This document shows, piece after piece, positions 1-7,795 of a DNA stretch of 64,000 nucleotides. Position 1 is the first letter of the stretch. Each line of letters begins with the position of its first letter. The position numbers and the translations under genes are program-made. Under the pieces are notes generated by a model. It did no database searches and was not told the DNA's origin. It saw only the letters and a list, made by a program, of their open reading frames with translations. Source of the stretch: Streptomyces actuosus (GTDB taxonomy: Bacteria > Actinomycetota > Actinomycetes > Streptomycetales > Streptomycetaceae); assembly GCF_016921115.1 (NCBI RefSeq), contig NZ_JAFFZS010000018.1, forward strand, positions 62,001 to 126,000, in the 5' to 3' direction.

Positions 1-312
1 GGGGCCGGCGTTGGCCATGGACAGCAGGCCCGGCTTGCTGTGCTTCAGCTGGAAGTTCTCGTCGGCGAACTTCTCGCCGTAGATGCTCTTGCCGCCGGTG
101 CCGTTGCCGCGGGTGAAGTCGCCGCCCTGGAGCATGAAGTCCGGGATGACGCGGTGGAAGCTCGAACCGGCGTAGCCGAAGCCCTTCTCGCCCGTGCACA
201 GGGCGCGGAAGTTCTCGGCCGTCTTCGGGACGACGTCCTCGAAGAGGTTGAACACGATGCGCCCGGCGGGCTCGTCGTTGATCGTGATGTCGAAGTAGGT
301 CTTGATCGTCAT
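1..312 (-). CDS. Peptidyl-prolyl cis-trans isomerase (cyclophilin type), 3' end outside window
   Basis: Catalyses cis-trans isomerisation of peptide bonds before proline and acts as a cytoplasmic folding helper. The visible 104 residues begin MTIKTYFDITINDEPAGRIV and include the cyclophilin core FHRVIPDFMLQGGDFTRGNG followed by GGKSIYGEKFADENF, which holds the active-site Arg, Phe and Gln region. There is no signal peptide, so it is the cytosolic form. The ATG at 312 is preceded by a GGGAGG ribosome site about nine bases upstream. The gene runs off the left edge; cyclophilins of this type are about 165 to 175 residues, so roughly 60 to 70 residues are missing. It is divergent from the phospholipase D-like gene. 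Family assignment is very safe. Confidence 0.96.
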   Translation of the reverse strand, partial: MTIKTYFDITINDEPAGRIVFNLFEDVVPKTAENFRALCTGEKGFGYAGSSFHRVIPDFMLQGGDFTRGNGTGGKSIYGEKFADENFQLKHSKPGLLSMANAGP

Positions 313-474
313 ACCCCCATCCTCCCAGCATCCGGGCGGGCCCGCGCACACGCCCCCCTCACCGCCCGCCCGTGTCGCCCGGCGGCCGCCTCGAAGTCAT
401 GGGCATGGCGAACCAGCGGAGAAGTGTGGTCTGATCCGATCTCTCGGACCGCAAACGATCTTCAGGAGTTCCGC

Positions 475-1617
475 GTGCGCAAGCGCCTGCTCGTGACAGC
501 CTTGTTGGCCACCACCATGTTCCTGCCGACCACCGGTGTCTCCACCGCGGCGGAGGCCCCCGTCGTCACGGGTGCCGTGTTCAACGACCCCAAGGGAACG
601 ACGGCCCAGCAGAACGCCGTCAAGGACCACATCATCAAGGCGATCGACGGCACCCAGGGCGGGCGGCTGATCCGTGCCTCCCTGTACGCCCTGAAGGACC
701 AGGACTACGCCGATGCCCTGATCCGCGCCCACCGGCGCGGCGTGAACATCCGCGTGGTGCTCGACCACGCGTACGCCGACTCCGCGGCCGTGCGGAGCCT
801 TGAGACGGAGCTGGGTACGGACAGGTCCGTCTCGTCCTGGGTCCACGTGTGCGGGACCGCGGGAGCCTGCATCGCCACGGGCGGCACCAATCCGATCAAC
901 CACAACAAGTTCTTCACCTTCTCCCGCATCGGCGATGTCGGCGTGGCCGAGGACGTGGTCATCCAGACGTCGGCCAACCAGACCTCGCTGAACGTCGCCA
1001 AATACTGGAACAACGCGTACACCGTGGTCGGCAACACCGCGCTGTACACCGCCTACGTCGACTACTTCAACGACCTGGCGGCGGAGAAGCGCACCGACGA
1101 CTACTACACGAGCGCGAAGGTCGGCACCGAGAAGTACTACTTCTTTCCGCAGTCCACGGGTGATGTGGTCGTCGACATCCTGCGGAACGTCTCCTGCACG
1201 GGTAACAGCACGGTCGGCACCCCCACGCACAAGTCCGTCGTCCGGGTCGCCGCCTTCGCCCTGCACCGCGACTCCGTCGCCCGGGCCCTCGCAGACCTCG
1301 CCGACGAGGGCTGCTCCGTGCAGATCGTCTACGCCGACAGCAACGACGAGGCGACCCTCAAGGGCCACGCCAACCTCTCGCTGAAGAAGCTCGACACCGC
1401 CGACGGCTACCTGGTCCACTCCAAGTACTTCACCGTCGAGGGCAACTACGCCGGACACCCCGACACGAAGTGGACCTTCACCGGCTCGCACAACCTCGAC
1501 GTGTCCTCCCTTCGCGACAACGACGAGGCACTGCTCCGCCTGGAGGGCGCCGCCGCGCACGACGCGTACGTCCGGAACTTCGACCTCCTGCGCTCGTACG
1601 CCGCCACGGTGTCCTGA
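475..1617 (+). CDS. Secreted phospholipase D-like (HKD superfamily) protein
   Basis: A 380-residue exported protein of the phospholipase D/nuclease superfamily, expected to hydrolyse phosphodiester bonds in phospholipids or nucleic acid. The start is the GTG at 475, chosen because AGGAG lies just upstream at 463-467 and it gives a clean Sec signal (basic MRKR, hydrophobic core, cleavage near STAAEA at about residue 25); a longer open frame upstream lacks these signs. Two half-motifs are visible: HNKFF at residue 143 and HSKYF at residue 315, the latter with the GSHNLD segment seen in the family. The acidic position after the second HxK is Glu rather than Asp, so the exact substrate class is unclear. 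Monocistronic. Confidence 0.88.
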   Translation: MRKRLLVTALLATTMFLPTTGVSTAAEAPVVTGAVFNDPKGTTAQQNAVKDHIIKAIDGTQGGRLIRASLYALKDQDYADALIRAHRRGVNIRVVLDHAYADSAAVRSLETELGTDRSVSSWVHVCGTAGACIATGGTNPINHNKFFTFSRIGDVGVAEDVVIQTSANQTSLNVAKYWNNAYTVVGNTALYTAYVDYFNDLAAEKRTDDYYTSAKVGTEKYYFFPQSTGDVVVDILRNVSCTGNSTVGTPTHKSVVRVAAFALHRDSVARALADLADEGCSVQIVYADSNDEATLKGHANLSLKKLDTADGYLVHSKYFTVEGNYAGHPDTKWTFTGSHNLDVSSLRDNDEALLRLEGAAAHDAYVRNFDLLRSYAATVS

Positions 1618-1718
1618 ACGCGCACCTCCCGCCCGCACGGGCCTGCCACGGCGGGCCCGTCCGTCCCGGCGCCGCACGGGTGACCTCCGCGGTGCGCGAG
1701 GCGCCGAGAGAACGGCAC

Positions 1719-1749
1719 TTGACCTCAAGTCCGGTTGAGTTCCTACCGT
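1719..1749 (+). promoter_or_regulatory. MerR-type promoter with 19-bp spacer and central dyad
   Basis: A consensus -35 hexamer TTGACC at 1719-1724 and a -10 like TACCGT at 1744-1749 are separated by 19 bases, longer than the usual 17. Within the spacer CTCAA and TTGAG form an inverted repeat with six bases between. Long spacers spanning a dyad are the hallmark of promoters activated by MerR/SoxR-family proteins, which twist the DNA to realign the elements. The MarR-family gene starts 63 bases downstream. No MerR gene is adjacent. Regulator identity is inference. Confidence 0.6.
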
Positions 1750-1811
1750 CGGTGTCGTCGAACCGGCTCGGGCGACGACGGCTCGGGTGACGACGAAAGG
1801 ACGCGCAGGCC

Positions 1812-2270
1812 ATGGAGTACTCGCACAGCGACGCCGAACTGATCGGGCAGCCCATCGGCTACTGGAGCTGGGCGGCCTACAAGGCCGTCGTCACCCGCAC
1901 CCGGGCAGCCCTCGCCGAACTGGGAACGACCCAGCCGCAGTGGTGGATCCTGGCCCAAGTCGCCCGCCCCGGCGCCGCCATGACCCGCGACGAGGCGATC
2001 CGCGTGCTGCAGGGCTATCTCGACGTGGGCGCGCAGCCCCTCACCGCGGAGCTCGACCTCGTCGTCGACCGGGGCTGGGTCACCGAGGACCCCGACGGCC
2101 TCCTGCACCTGACCGCCGAGGGCAGGGCCTTCCAGGCCGAGGCCGCGGCCGTGCAGGACGAGCTGCGGGCGGAGCGGCACGCGGGGATCGGCGACGAGGA
2201 GTACCTGACCACCCTCAAGGTGCTCCAGCGCATCATCCACAACACGGGCGGACAGGCCTGGCACCACTGA
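1812..2270 (+). CDS. MarR-family winged-helix transcriptional regulator
   Basis: A 152-residue protein with the size and layout of MarR regulators: an N-terminal helical dimerisation part, then LGTTQPQWWILAQVARPGAA and a winged-helix segment through LTAELDLVVDRGWVTED and GLLHLTAEGRAF, which is the typical wing sequence (Leu-Thr-Glu-Gly). Such proteins bind DNA as dimers and usually release it on binding a small phenolic or oxidant ligand. The ATG at 1812 follows a GAAAGG ribosome site. It sits alone behind a promoter with MerR-type geometry (1719-1749). The target genes are not evident from the neighbours. Family call is firm; ligand is unknown. Confidence 0.85.
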   Translation: MEYSHSDAELIGQPIGYWSWAAYKAVVTRTRAALAELGTTQPQWWILAQVARPGAAMTRDEAIRVLQGYLDVGAQPLTAELDLVVDRGWVTEDPDGLLHLTAEGRAFQAEAAAVQDELRAERHAGIGDEEYLTTLKVLQRIIHNTGGQAWHH

Positions 2271-2444
2271 ACGCCGACGCCGACCGCCGCGCCCCGGTGC
2301 TGGGGCTGAACGGCGCGGAGACCTCGGCGCACACGGCGGCCCGGATCACCGTGCCGGTGGAGCGGGGTCCCCGGAGCCGTCCGGCGGACCCCGACCCCGC
2401 GAGCCGCGCGGGCGTGCTGCCGGCACCGCCGACGAGACATGGGG

Positions 2445-2792
2445 TCAGCGTGCGCTCCACGCGCTCACCGCGGTCAGCGGCACCCGGAAGAACTCGCCGA
2501 GGGCGGCGGGAAGACTGCTCGCCCCGGAGATCAGCTGACATCCCTGGAGATGGAGGAACGCCGGCGGATACTCCAGGGGCTCCGCGGCCTGACGCGCGAA
2601 GTCCTCCGCGAAGCGCTGGTCCGGCATGCCCTCGTCACCGAGCCGGCCCGCGACGCGCGCCGCCCAGTGCCGCTGTGCCGCGAGGCGCCCGGTGAGCACC
2701 GAACCCTCCGTCACGACCGTGATCCGCGGACCGGCGCCCTCCATCTCGGTGCGGTTGATCAGGTCGATCAGGAGATCATCTCGAACGGTCAT
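2445..2792 (-). CDS. Hypothetical protein of 115 residues
   Basis: Begins MTVRDDLLIDLINRTEMEG and continues with GPRITVVTEGSVLTGRLAAQ, a beta-rich start reminiscent of small Streptomyces proteins of unknown function that I have seen but cannot name. The middle is helical and charged and the end reads EFFRVPLTAVSAWSAR. There is no signal peptide or transmembrane segment, so it should be cytosolic. Third-position GC is high throughout, which supports a real gene. It is convergent with the MarR gene and co-oriented with the downstream-lying PucR-type regulator but separated from it by about 160 bases. No function is proposed. Confidence 0.7.
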   Translation of the reverse strand: MTVRDDLLIDLINRTEMEGAGPRITVVTEGSVLTGRLAAQRHWAARVAGRLGDEGMPDQRFAEDFARQAAEPLEYPPAFLHLQGCQLISGASSLPAALGEFFRVPLTAVSAWSAR

Positions 2793-2954
2793 GGCACGAC
2801 CCTACTGATCACCAACCGGGCTGCTCTCGAGGGGTGGTTCCGGCAGCGGCCGGCCCGTCTCCGCTCTCCGCCGCGCAGCCGGCTCACCGGCGGTCGGACA
2901 CCGCCGGGCCGCCGGTCGCGGGCGCGCCTGCCGAGAGAGCGCGGGCCGCCGTCG

Positions 2955-4127
2955 TCACCGCGGGACCAGGCGCAGGGCATGCAGGGCGGCGCCCAGGTCG
3001 GCCACGGCGGCCGGGTCGGAGAGGGAACGCCGTGTCAGCTTCTCGATGCGGCGCAGCCGGTAGCGGACGGTGTTCGGGTGGACGTAGAGACGGTCGGCCG
3101 CCTCCGCCGCGGCGCCGCCCGCGGCGAACCAGTGCCCGAGGGTCTGCAGCAGCCGGGCACGTTCGGCGTCGGGCAGGTCGAGCAATGGCCCCATGGCGAC
3201 CTGCACCAGACGGCTCGCCTCCGCGGGCGCGGCGGCGACGAGCATGGCGAGCGGGCTGTCGTCGAACCGGGCCACGCCGGGTTCGCCGTCCACCAGCCCC
3301 GCCAGCGCCAGCCGGGCGAAGCGCAGCGCCTGCGGGGTGTCCCGCAACGCGTCGAACTGCGGACTGACCCCCACCCGCGCCCGGCAGCGCCGCAGTGTCT
3401 TCAGGGCCACCGCCTCCGCGTCCTGGCGCGTCAGCGCGACCAGCCCGATCTGCTCGTCGGGCAGCAGCCGCCAGGCTGACGGCAGGTGTGCCTGACGCAG
3501 CGCCGCCTCGATCCCGGGCAGCGGCTCCTGACCCGGGTCCGGAACGGACGCGGCGACCACGGCGTAGGGACCCCGCTCGGGCAGACCGAGTTGCCGGGCC
3601 ACCTCCCACGGGGTAGCCGACCCCGCGAGGGCGCCCGTGAAGAGGGCTTCCACCAGTGCCGAGCGGCGGGCCTCCCGCTGCAGCGCCAGTTCGGCGCTCG
3701 TCTCCCGGTAGGCGGCGGCCACGGCTTCCGCGTAGCGGCCGAACAGCGCCCAGATCTCCGACGAACCCGCCACCAGGTGCGCGTCCGTGACCTGGGGATG
3801 CCGGGGGGCCTCGGCCACGACCTGCGACCACAGGAACTCGAAGCCGACGCGGTAGGCGTGCAGGGTGTCGGCCAGCGGGACGCCCTGCTCGGCGCGCAGC
3901 CGCCCGGTGTCCAGCGCCGGCCGCACCTCGGTCGCCGAGTCCGGGCCGGTGGCGATGTGCCGGAGCACCAGGTCGGCGTTGCCCTGGCAGGAGTGCCGCA
4001 GCGACGCGAACGGGATCAGCGACTCGTCCGCATAGGACTCGACCTCGTCGCGGATGCGCTCCGCCATCCGCTCACCCAGCTCCGGGACGCGCGCCCGCAG
4101 CGCCGCTCCCACCTCCGAAAGGCTCAT
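2955..4127 (-). CDS. PucR/CdaR-type helix-turn-helix transcriptional regulator
   Basis: A 390-residue cytosolic regulator. The N-terminal half (MSLSEVGAALRARVPELGER onward) is a helical sensory region; the C-terminal 60 residues contain AEAADRLYVHPNTVRYRLRR and the following IEKLT segment, the diagnostic PucR C-terminal helix-turn-helix. The start at ATG 4127 removes a proline/arginine-rich upstream extension lacking coding character. It is divergent from the acyl-CoA ligase gene at 4287, with 159 bases between, so it most likely controls that gene in response to a fatty or aromatic acid, or its CoA ester. Family assignment is firm; the effector is inference. Confidence 0.87.
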   Translation of the reverse strand: MSLSEVGAALRARVPELGERMAERIRDEVESYADESLIPFASLRHSCQGNADLVLRHIATGPDSATEVRPALDTGRLRAEQGVPLADTLHAYRVGFEFLWSQVVAEAPRHPQVTDAHLVAGSSEIWALFGRYAEAVAAAYRETSAELALQREARRSALVEALFTGALAGSATPWEVARQLGLPERGPYAVVAASVPDPGQEPLPGIEAALRQAHLPSAWRLLPDEQIGLVALTRQDAEAVALKTLRRCRARVGVSPQFDALRDTPQALRFARLALAGLVDGEPGVARFDDSPLAMLVAAAPAEASRLVQVAMGPLLDLPDAERARLLQTLGHWFAAGGAAAEAADRLYVHPNTVRYRLRRIEKLTRRSLSDPAAVADLGAALHALRLVPR

Positions 4128-4286
4128 CACTGCAGCGTACAACCGTATTCTTGTCCCCCGGGACAATCCGCCGGGCCGTGCACTGTCGGTGCGGCCATGG
4201 ACGCCCGCCGACCGGGGAGCCACCATGCCGTGAGCATCGGCGGCGGCCCGTCCGCAGCGCCACGATCATGTGTGCAAGGAGGCATC

Positions 4287-5780
4287 ATGGCCAATCTGGC
4301 GGAATTCCTGGTCGAGACGGCACAACGGCAGCCGGAGCGCCCCGCGCTGCGGCTGGGCACGGCCACCCTGACCTACGCGGAGCTCGACCGGCTGAGCGCC
4401 CAGGCCGCCACGCTGCTGCGCGCCGAGGGCCTGCGCGACGGCGACCGGGTCGCCCTGATGCTGCCGAACGTGCCGGAGTTCGTCGTCCTCTATTACGGCA
4501 TCCTGCGCGCCGGCGGGATCGTGGTCCCCCTCAATCCGCTGCTCAAGGCCCGTGAGACCGCCTATCACCTGGGCGACTGCGGCGCCGTGCTGCTCCTCGA
4601 ATGGCACGCCGCGCCCGGGGAGGGCTCCGAGGGAGCGGACGCCGCCGGGGTGCGGTGCATCGCCGTGGAGCCCGAGGCCTTCGCCGCCCGCCTGGCCGAG
4701 CAGGAACCGCAGGCCGGGACAGCCCCCGCCGCCGCGGACGACGTCGCCGTCCTGCTGTACACCTCCGGAACCACCGGCCGCCCCAAGGGAGCCGCGCTCA
4801 CCCACGCCGGGCTGCGGCACAACACCGAGGTCAACGTCGCCGAAGTGCAGCGGATGACGCCCGACGACGTGGTCGTGGGCTGCCTGCCGCTGTTCCACAT
4901 CTTCGGCCAGACGTGCACCATGAACGTCGCCGTGCGCAGCGGCGCGTCACTGACCCTGGTGCCCCGCTTCGACCCGCAGACGGTGCTGGACGCCATCGCC
5001 CGCGACCGGGCGACGGTCTTCGAGGGCGTGCCCACCATGTACGCGGCGCTCCTTCAGCACCCGGCGGCGGCCGACGCCGACGTCTCCACGCTCCGCATGT
5101 GCATCTCGGGCGGCGCGTCGCTGCCGGTGGAGATCCTGCACGCGTTCGAGGAGCAGTTCGGATGCATGGTGCTGGAGGGTTTCGGCATGTCGGAGACCAG
5201 CCCCGTCGTGTCCTTCAACCACCCCGACCGGCCCCGCAGGCCCGGCTCCGTCGGCACCCCCATCCGTGACGTCGAGGTGCGTCTGGTGGACGACGCCGGC
5301 CGCGACGTCGCCCCGGGCGAGGTGGGCGAACTGGCCGTGCGCGGGCCGAACCTGATGAAGGGCTACTGGAACCGCCCCGAGGAGACCGCCGCCACCGTCC
5401 CGGACGGCTGGCTGCGCACCGGCGACCTGGCGCGCCGCGACGAGGACGGCTACCTCTACATCGTCGACCGCAAGAAGGACCTCGTCATCCGCGGCGGCTA
5501 CAACGTCTACCCGCGCGAGATCGAGGAGGTGCTGCACGAGCACCCGGCGGTGGCCCTGGCCGCCGTCCTCGGTGTGCCCGACGAGCGCCTCGGCGAGGAG
5601 GTGGCCGCGGCGGTCGTCCTGCGACCGGGCGCACGGGCGACGGCCGAGGAGATCCAGGAGTTCGTGCGCGAGCGCGTCGCCGCCTACAAGTACCCCCGCA
5701 AGGTCTGGCTGGTGGACGCGCTGCCCATGGGCCCGAGCGGCAAGATCCTCAAGCGGCAGATCACGGCCCCGGCCCGCTGA
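4287..5780 (+). CDS. Acyl-CoA ligase (AMP-forming, long-chain fatty acid type)
   Basis: A 497-residue member of the adenylate-forming superfamily that activates a carboxylic acid through an acyl-AMP to its CoA thioester. The phosphate-binding motif YTSGTTGRPKG is at about residue 157; GFGMSETSPVV (A5), GWLRTGDLARRDEDGYL (A7), DRKKDLVIRGGYNVYPREIE (A8) and GKILKR near the end (A10 lysine) are all present, so the enzyme looks intact. A strong AAGGAGG ribosome site at 4276-4282 fixes the ATG at 4287. The divergent PucR-type gene is the probable regulator. The overall pattern is closest to fatty acid or medium-chain ligases; exact substrate is not determined. Confidence 0.9.
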   Translation: MANLAEFLVETAQRQPERPALRLGTATLTYAELDRLSAQAATLLRAEGLRDGDRVALMLPNVPEFVVLYYGILRAGGIVVPLNPLLKARETAYHLGDCGAVLLLEWHAAPGEGSEGADAAGVRCIAVEPEAFAARLAEQEPQAGTAPAAADDVAVLLYTSGTTGRPKGAALTHAGLRHNTEVNVAEVQRMTPDDVVVGCLPLFHIFGQTCTMNVAVRSGASLTLVPRFDPQTVLDAIARDRATVFEGVPTMYAALLQHPAAADADVSTLRMCISGGASLPVEILHAFEEQFGCMVLEGFGMSETSPVVSFNHPDRPRRPGSVGTPIRDVEVRLVDDAGRDVAPGEVGELAVRGPNLMKGYWNRPEETAATVPDGWLRTGDLARRDEDGYLYIVDRKKDLVIRGGYNVYPREIEEVLHEHPAVALAAVLGVPDERLGEEVAAAVVLRPGARATAEEIQEFVRERVAAYKYPRKVWLVDALPMGPSGKILKRQITAPAR

Positions 5781-6297
5781 CGGAGGCGTCGCCGGAGCGG
5801 TCGGAGTGCACCGCGCGCCGCCCACCCGCGACCCGCCCCCGCCCCGAACGGGCGCCGTCCTCGCCCCGGCGCGGGGCGGCGGGCGGACGGGGCCTGACGG
5901 AGCGCTCCCGCTGTCCGGGGGCGCGGCCGGTCCGGCGGGTCGCGCCCCGGCGGTCTCACCCACCCGCAGCGCGCACCGTCCCGTCGGCCGGCCGGCCGGT
6001 GACCTCCACCGGGCGTTCCACCGGAGCCCTGACGCCGCGGAACCGGCCGTCGGCGCCGGCCCGCAGTCCCTCCGAGGCCCGGAGCCGCGCCACCGCCCGG
6101 CTCCCGGCGGCGAGCAGGTACCGGGCACCCGAGGAGGCCCGCCACACCGCGCGCCACGACGTTCCGGCCGAAGCGGCTGCACAGTGCGGTGTCGCGGCCG
6201 CCGCCCACCACGCGCGGTCCGCGCCCGGCCGGAGCTGAACGCTCCGCGGGTCGAACGAGTGATCGGGAGACCCGTCACCATCTCCGCGGAATGGTGC
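5781..6297. other. 517-bp stretch without a convincing gene
   Basis: Between the acyl-CoA ligase stop and the SsgA-like gene. Several open frames exist on both strands but all are arginine, proline and alanine rich with no recognisable motif or ribosome site, as expected for random open frames in this GC-rich DNA. I see no strong hairpin. It probably holds decayed sequence and the 3' regions of both genes. Confidence 0.5.
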
Positions 6298-6708
6298 TCA
6301 CGGTCGGCCCAGCAGGCGCGCCAGCGCCTCCTCGATGAGCAGGTGAGCCCCCTCGGTGCCGGCCGGGACCAGGGCGAAGGTCCGCGCCAGCCAGTCCTCC
6401 AGCGGCGCGGCCCGAACGTACAGCACCGCCGCGGCGCGTCGGCCGTGCAGCAGGATCCGGACCTTGTCGGACGAGTGGCACCTGCAGGGGGGCCGGACCC
6501 GCACGTCGCCGTCGCCGGACGGGGCGCGCAGGCCGGCGGCCGGCAGGTCGCGCGAGAACACCCAGGGAGGATGGTGGCCCGGGGCGCCTGGGAACCCCAT
6601 CTGCACGGCGAGCGGGTCGTCGGCGTCGTAGGCGAAGCGGACGTCGAGCGAGACGGCTTCCTCGGCGCTGAGGACCAGCAGCACGTTCAGGGTGAGACAG
6701 GGGCACAC
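6298..6708 (-). CDS. SsgA-like protein (SALP family, sporulation/cell division regulator)
   Basis: About 136 residues. The family pattern is clear: LDVRFAYDADDPLAVQMGFP, then PPWVFSRDLPAAGLRAPSGD with GDVRVRP, and PLEDWLARTFALVPAGTE near the end, as in SsgB-type proteins. SALPs occur in sporulating actinobacteria and guide septum placement and cell-wall remodelling. The start is uncertain; I use the GTG at 6708, which gives normal SALP length, although the ribosome site there is weak, and an open frame extends further. It is divergent from litS, and the shared upstream region holds a perfect 13-bp inverted repeat, so it may respond to light or to LitR/LitS. That link is inference. Confidence 0.82.
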   Translation of the reverse strand: MCPCLTLNVLLVLSAEEAVSLDVRFAYDADDPLAVQMGFPGAPGHHPPWVFSRDLPAAGLRAPSGDGDVRVRPPCRCHSSDKVRILLHGRRAAAVLYVRAAPLEDWLARTFALVPAGTEGAHLLIEEALARLLGRP

Positions 6709-6867
6709 GGGCCGCCTGCGGGCCTGTGTGCCGTCGGGCGGGCCGAACGCGTCGTGCGCGTGCCTCCAGGGAGAGCGGGCCGCGGAGTCCGCGGCGGTGC
6801 GCGGGGGAGCGCGCTCGGGCCGCGGCCACGTTCTCTGTTTCCCGCCGACCGGTCTGACGGATGCGCG

Positions 6868-6915
6868 GCAAAACGATGCAACGTCGATGCGAGTTGTTCG
6901 CCTGCATCGTTTTGC
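6868..6915. promoter_or_regulatory. Perfect 13-bp inverted repeat, candidate LitR operator
   Basis: GCAAAACGATGCA at 6868-6880 and its exact reverse complement at 6903-6915 are separated by 22 bases. Inside, CGATGC occurs at 6874 and again at 6885, a direct repeat with an 11-bp period, and GCATCG recurs in the opposite arm at 6904. B12-dependent MerR-type photoreceptors of the CarH/LitR family are known to bind arrays with about 11-bp spacing. It lies about 90 bases before litS and about 160 before the SsgA-like gene, so it could control both. Assignment to LitR is inference. Confidence 0.6.
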
Positions 6916-7004
6916 GTGACGGTGAGCCGGAGGGCGCAGCCCGATCTGTCCGTCGGGTCCGCGCACCGTCGCGCAACACACCGTCCGAGCCGGGAGTGGT
7001 CGCC

Positions 7005-7631
7005 ATGACCGCACGCCACACAGTCCGCACCGACGTCACGAGCCGGGTCACAGGCCTGCCGCAGGAACACGAGCCCGGTGCGGACGCCGCGCTGGCCGCC
7101 CGCTTCCTCGACGGGGACGAGAGCGCCCTAGCCGACGTCCACCGCGCCTGGAAGCCGCTGGTCTACGCTCTCGCCCGGCGCGGCGTCGGCGATGCGGGGG
7201 AGGCCGAGGACATCACCCAGAGCGTGTTCCTCGCCGCCTGGCGCGGCCGGAAGGGCTTCGACCCGGCCCGCGGCGCGCTGTCGGCCTGGCTGGTGGGTAT
7301 CACCCGCCGCAAGGTGGCCGACGCGCTGTCCGCCCGCACCCGGCGCGGAGAGCTGCTGGCCGCGGCCGGTTCCCGCATGGTGCTGGACGAACGGTGCCGC
7401 ACCTCGGAGCTCCAGGGCGCACTCGACCGGGTGCTGGTGCACCAGGCGATGGCGACGCTGCCGGAGGCGCAGCGCCGCGTCCTCAGCCTCACGTTCTACG
7501 ACGACCTCACCCAGGCGCAGATCTCCCAGGTGACCGGCTGGCCGCTCGGCACGGTCAAGAGCCATGCCCGCCGGGGACTGCACCGACTCGGCCGCTGCCT
7601 GCAGGACAGCGAGGTCGCCTGCCCGGCCTGA
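7005..7631 (+). CDS. litS: ECF sigma factor, probable LitS of the light-induced carotenoid system
   Basis: A 208-residue extracytoplasmic-function sigma factor. Region 2 is visible as AEDITQSVFLAAWRGRKGFD followed by ARGALSAWLVGITRRKVADA, and region 4 as LTQAQISQVTGWPLGTVKSH followed by ARRGLHRL, which recognises the -35 element. The start at ATG 7005 follows GGGAG eight bases upstream. In S. coelicolor and S. griseus LitS directs transcription of the crt genes and is itself induced by light through LitR; the presence of a LitR-type gene and a full crt set next door is the reason for the name. Here litS and litR are convergent. The family is certain, the name rests on context. Confidence 0.86.
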   Translation: MTARHTVRTDVTSRVTGLPQEHEPGADAALAARFLDGDESALADVHRAWKPLVYALARRGVGDAGEAEDITQSVFLAAWRGRKGFDPARGALSAWLVGITRRKVADALSARTRRGELLAAAGSRMVLDERCRTSELQGALDRVLVHQAMATLPEAQRRVLSLTFYDDLTQAQISQVTGWPLGTVKSHARRGLHRLGRCLQDSEVACPA

Positions 7632-7795
7632 CCGCGACCCTCGACTCCCGGGTCACCGTCACGGGCCGTGCGCCCGCTCGTCGCGGTCCACCGGGCCACT
7701 GGGCGCGGGGATGCGGGCGCCCCGGCCGTCGGCGCCTGCGAAACCCCCGGTCCGACTCGTTTCGCGGCGGGCGCCGGGCCGGTCTGCGCCGGGCG

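Noticed and set aside
5781..6297. Could this gap be a genomic island edge or attachment site?
   Set aside because: No direct repeats, integrase or tRNA nearby, and base composition equals the surroundings.
5572..7008. Long plus-strand open frame through the acyl-CoA ligase end, the 5781-6297 gap and the SsgA-like gene
   Set aside because: Its sequence is Arg/Pro/Ala noise and it is out of frame or antisense to two recognised genes.
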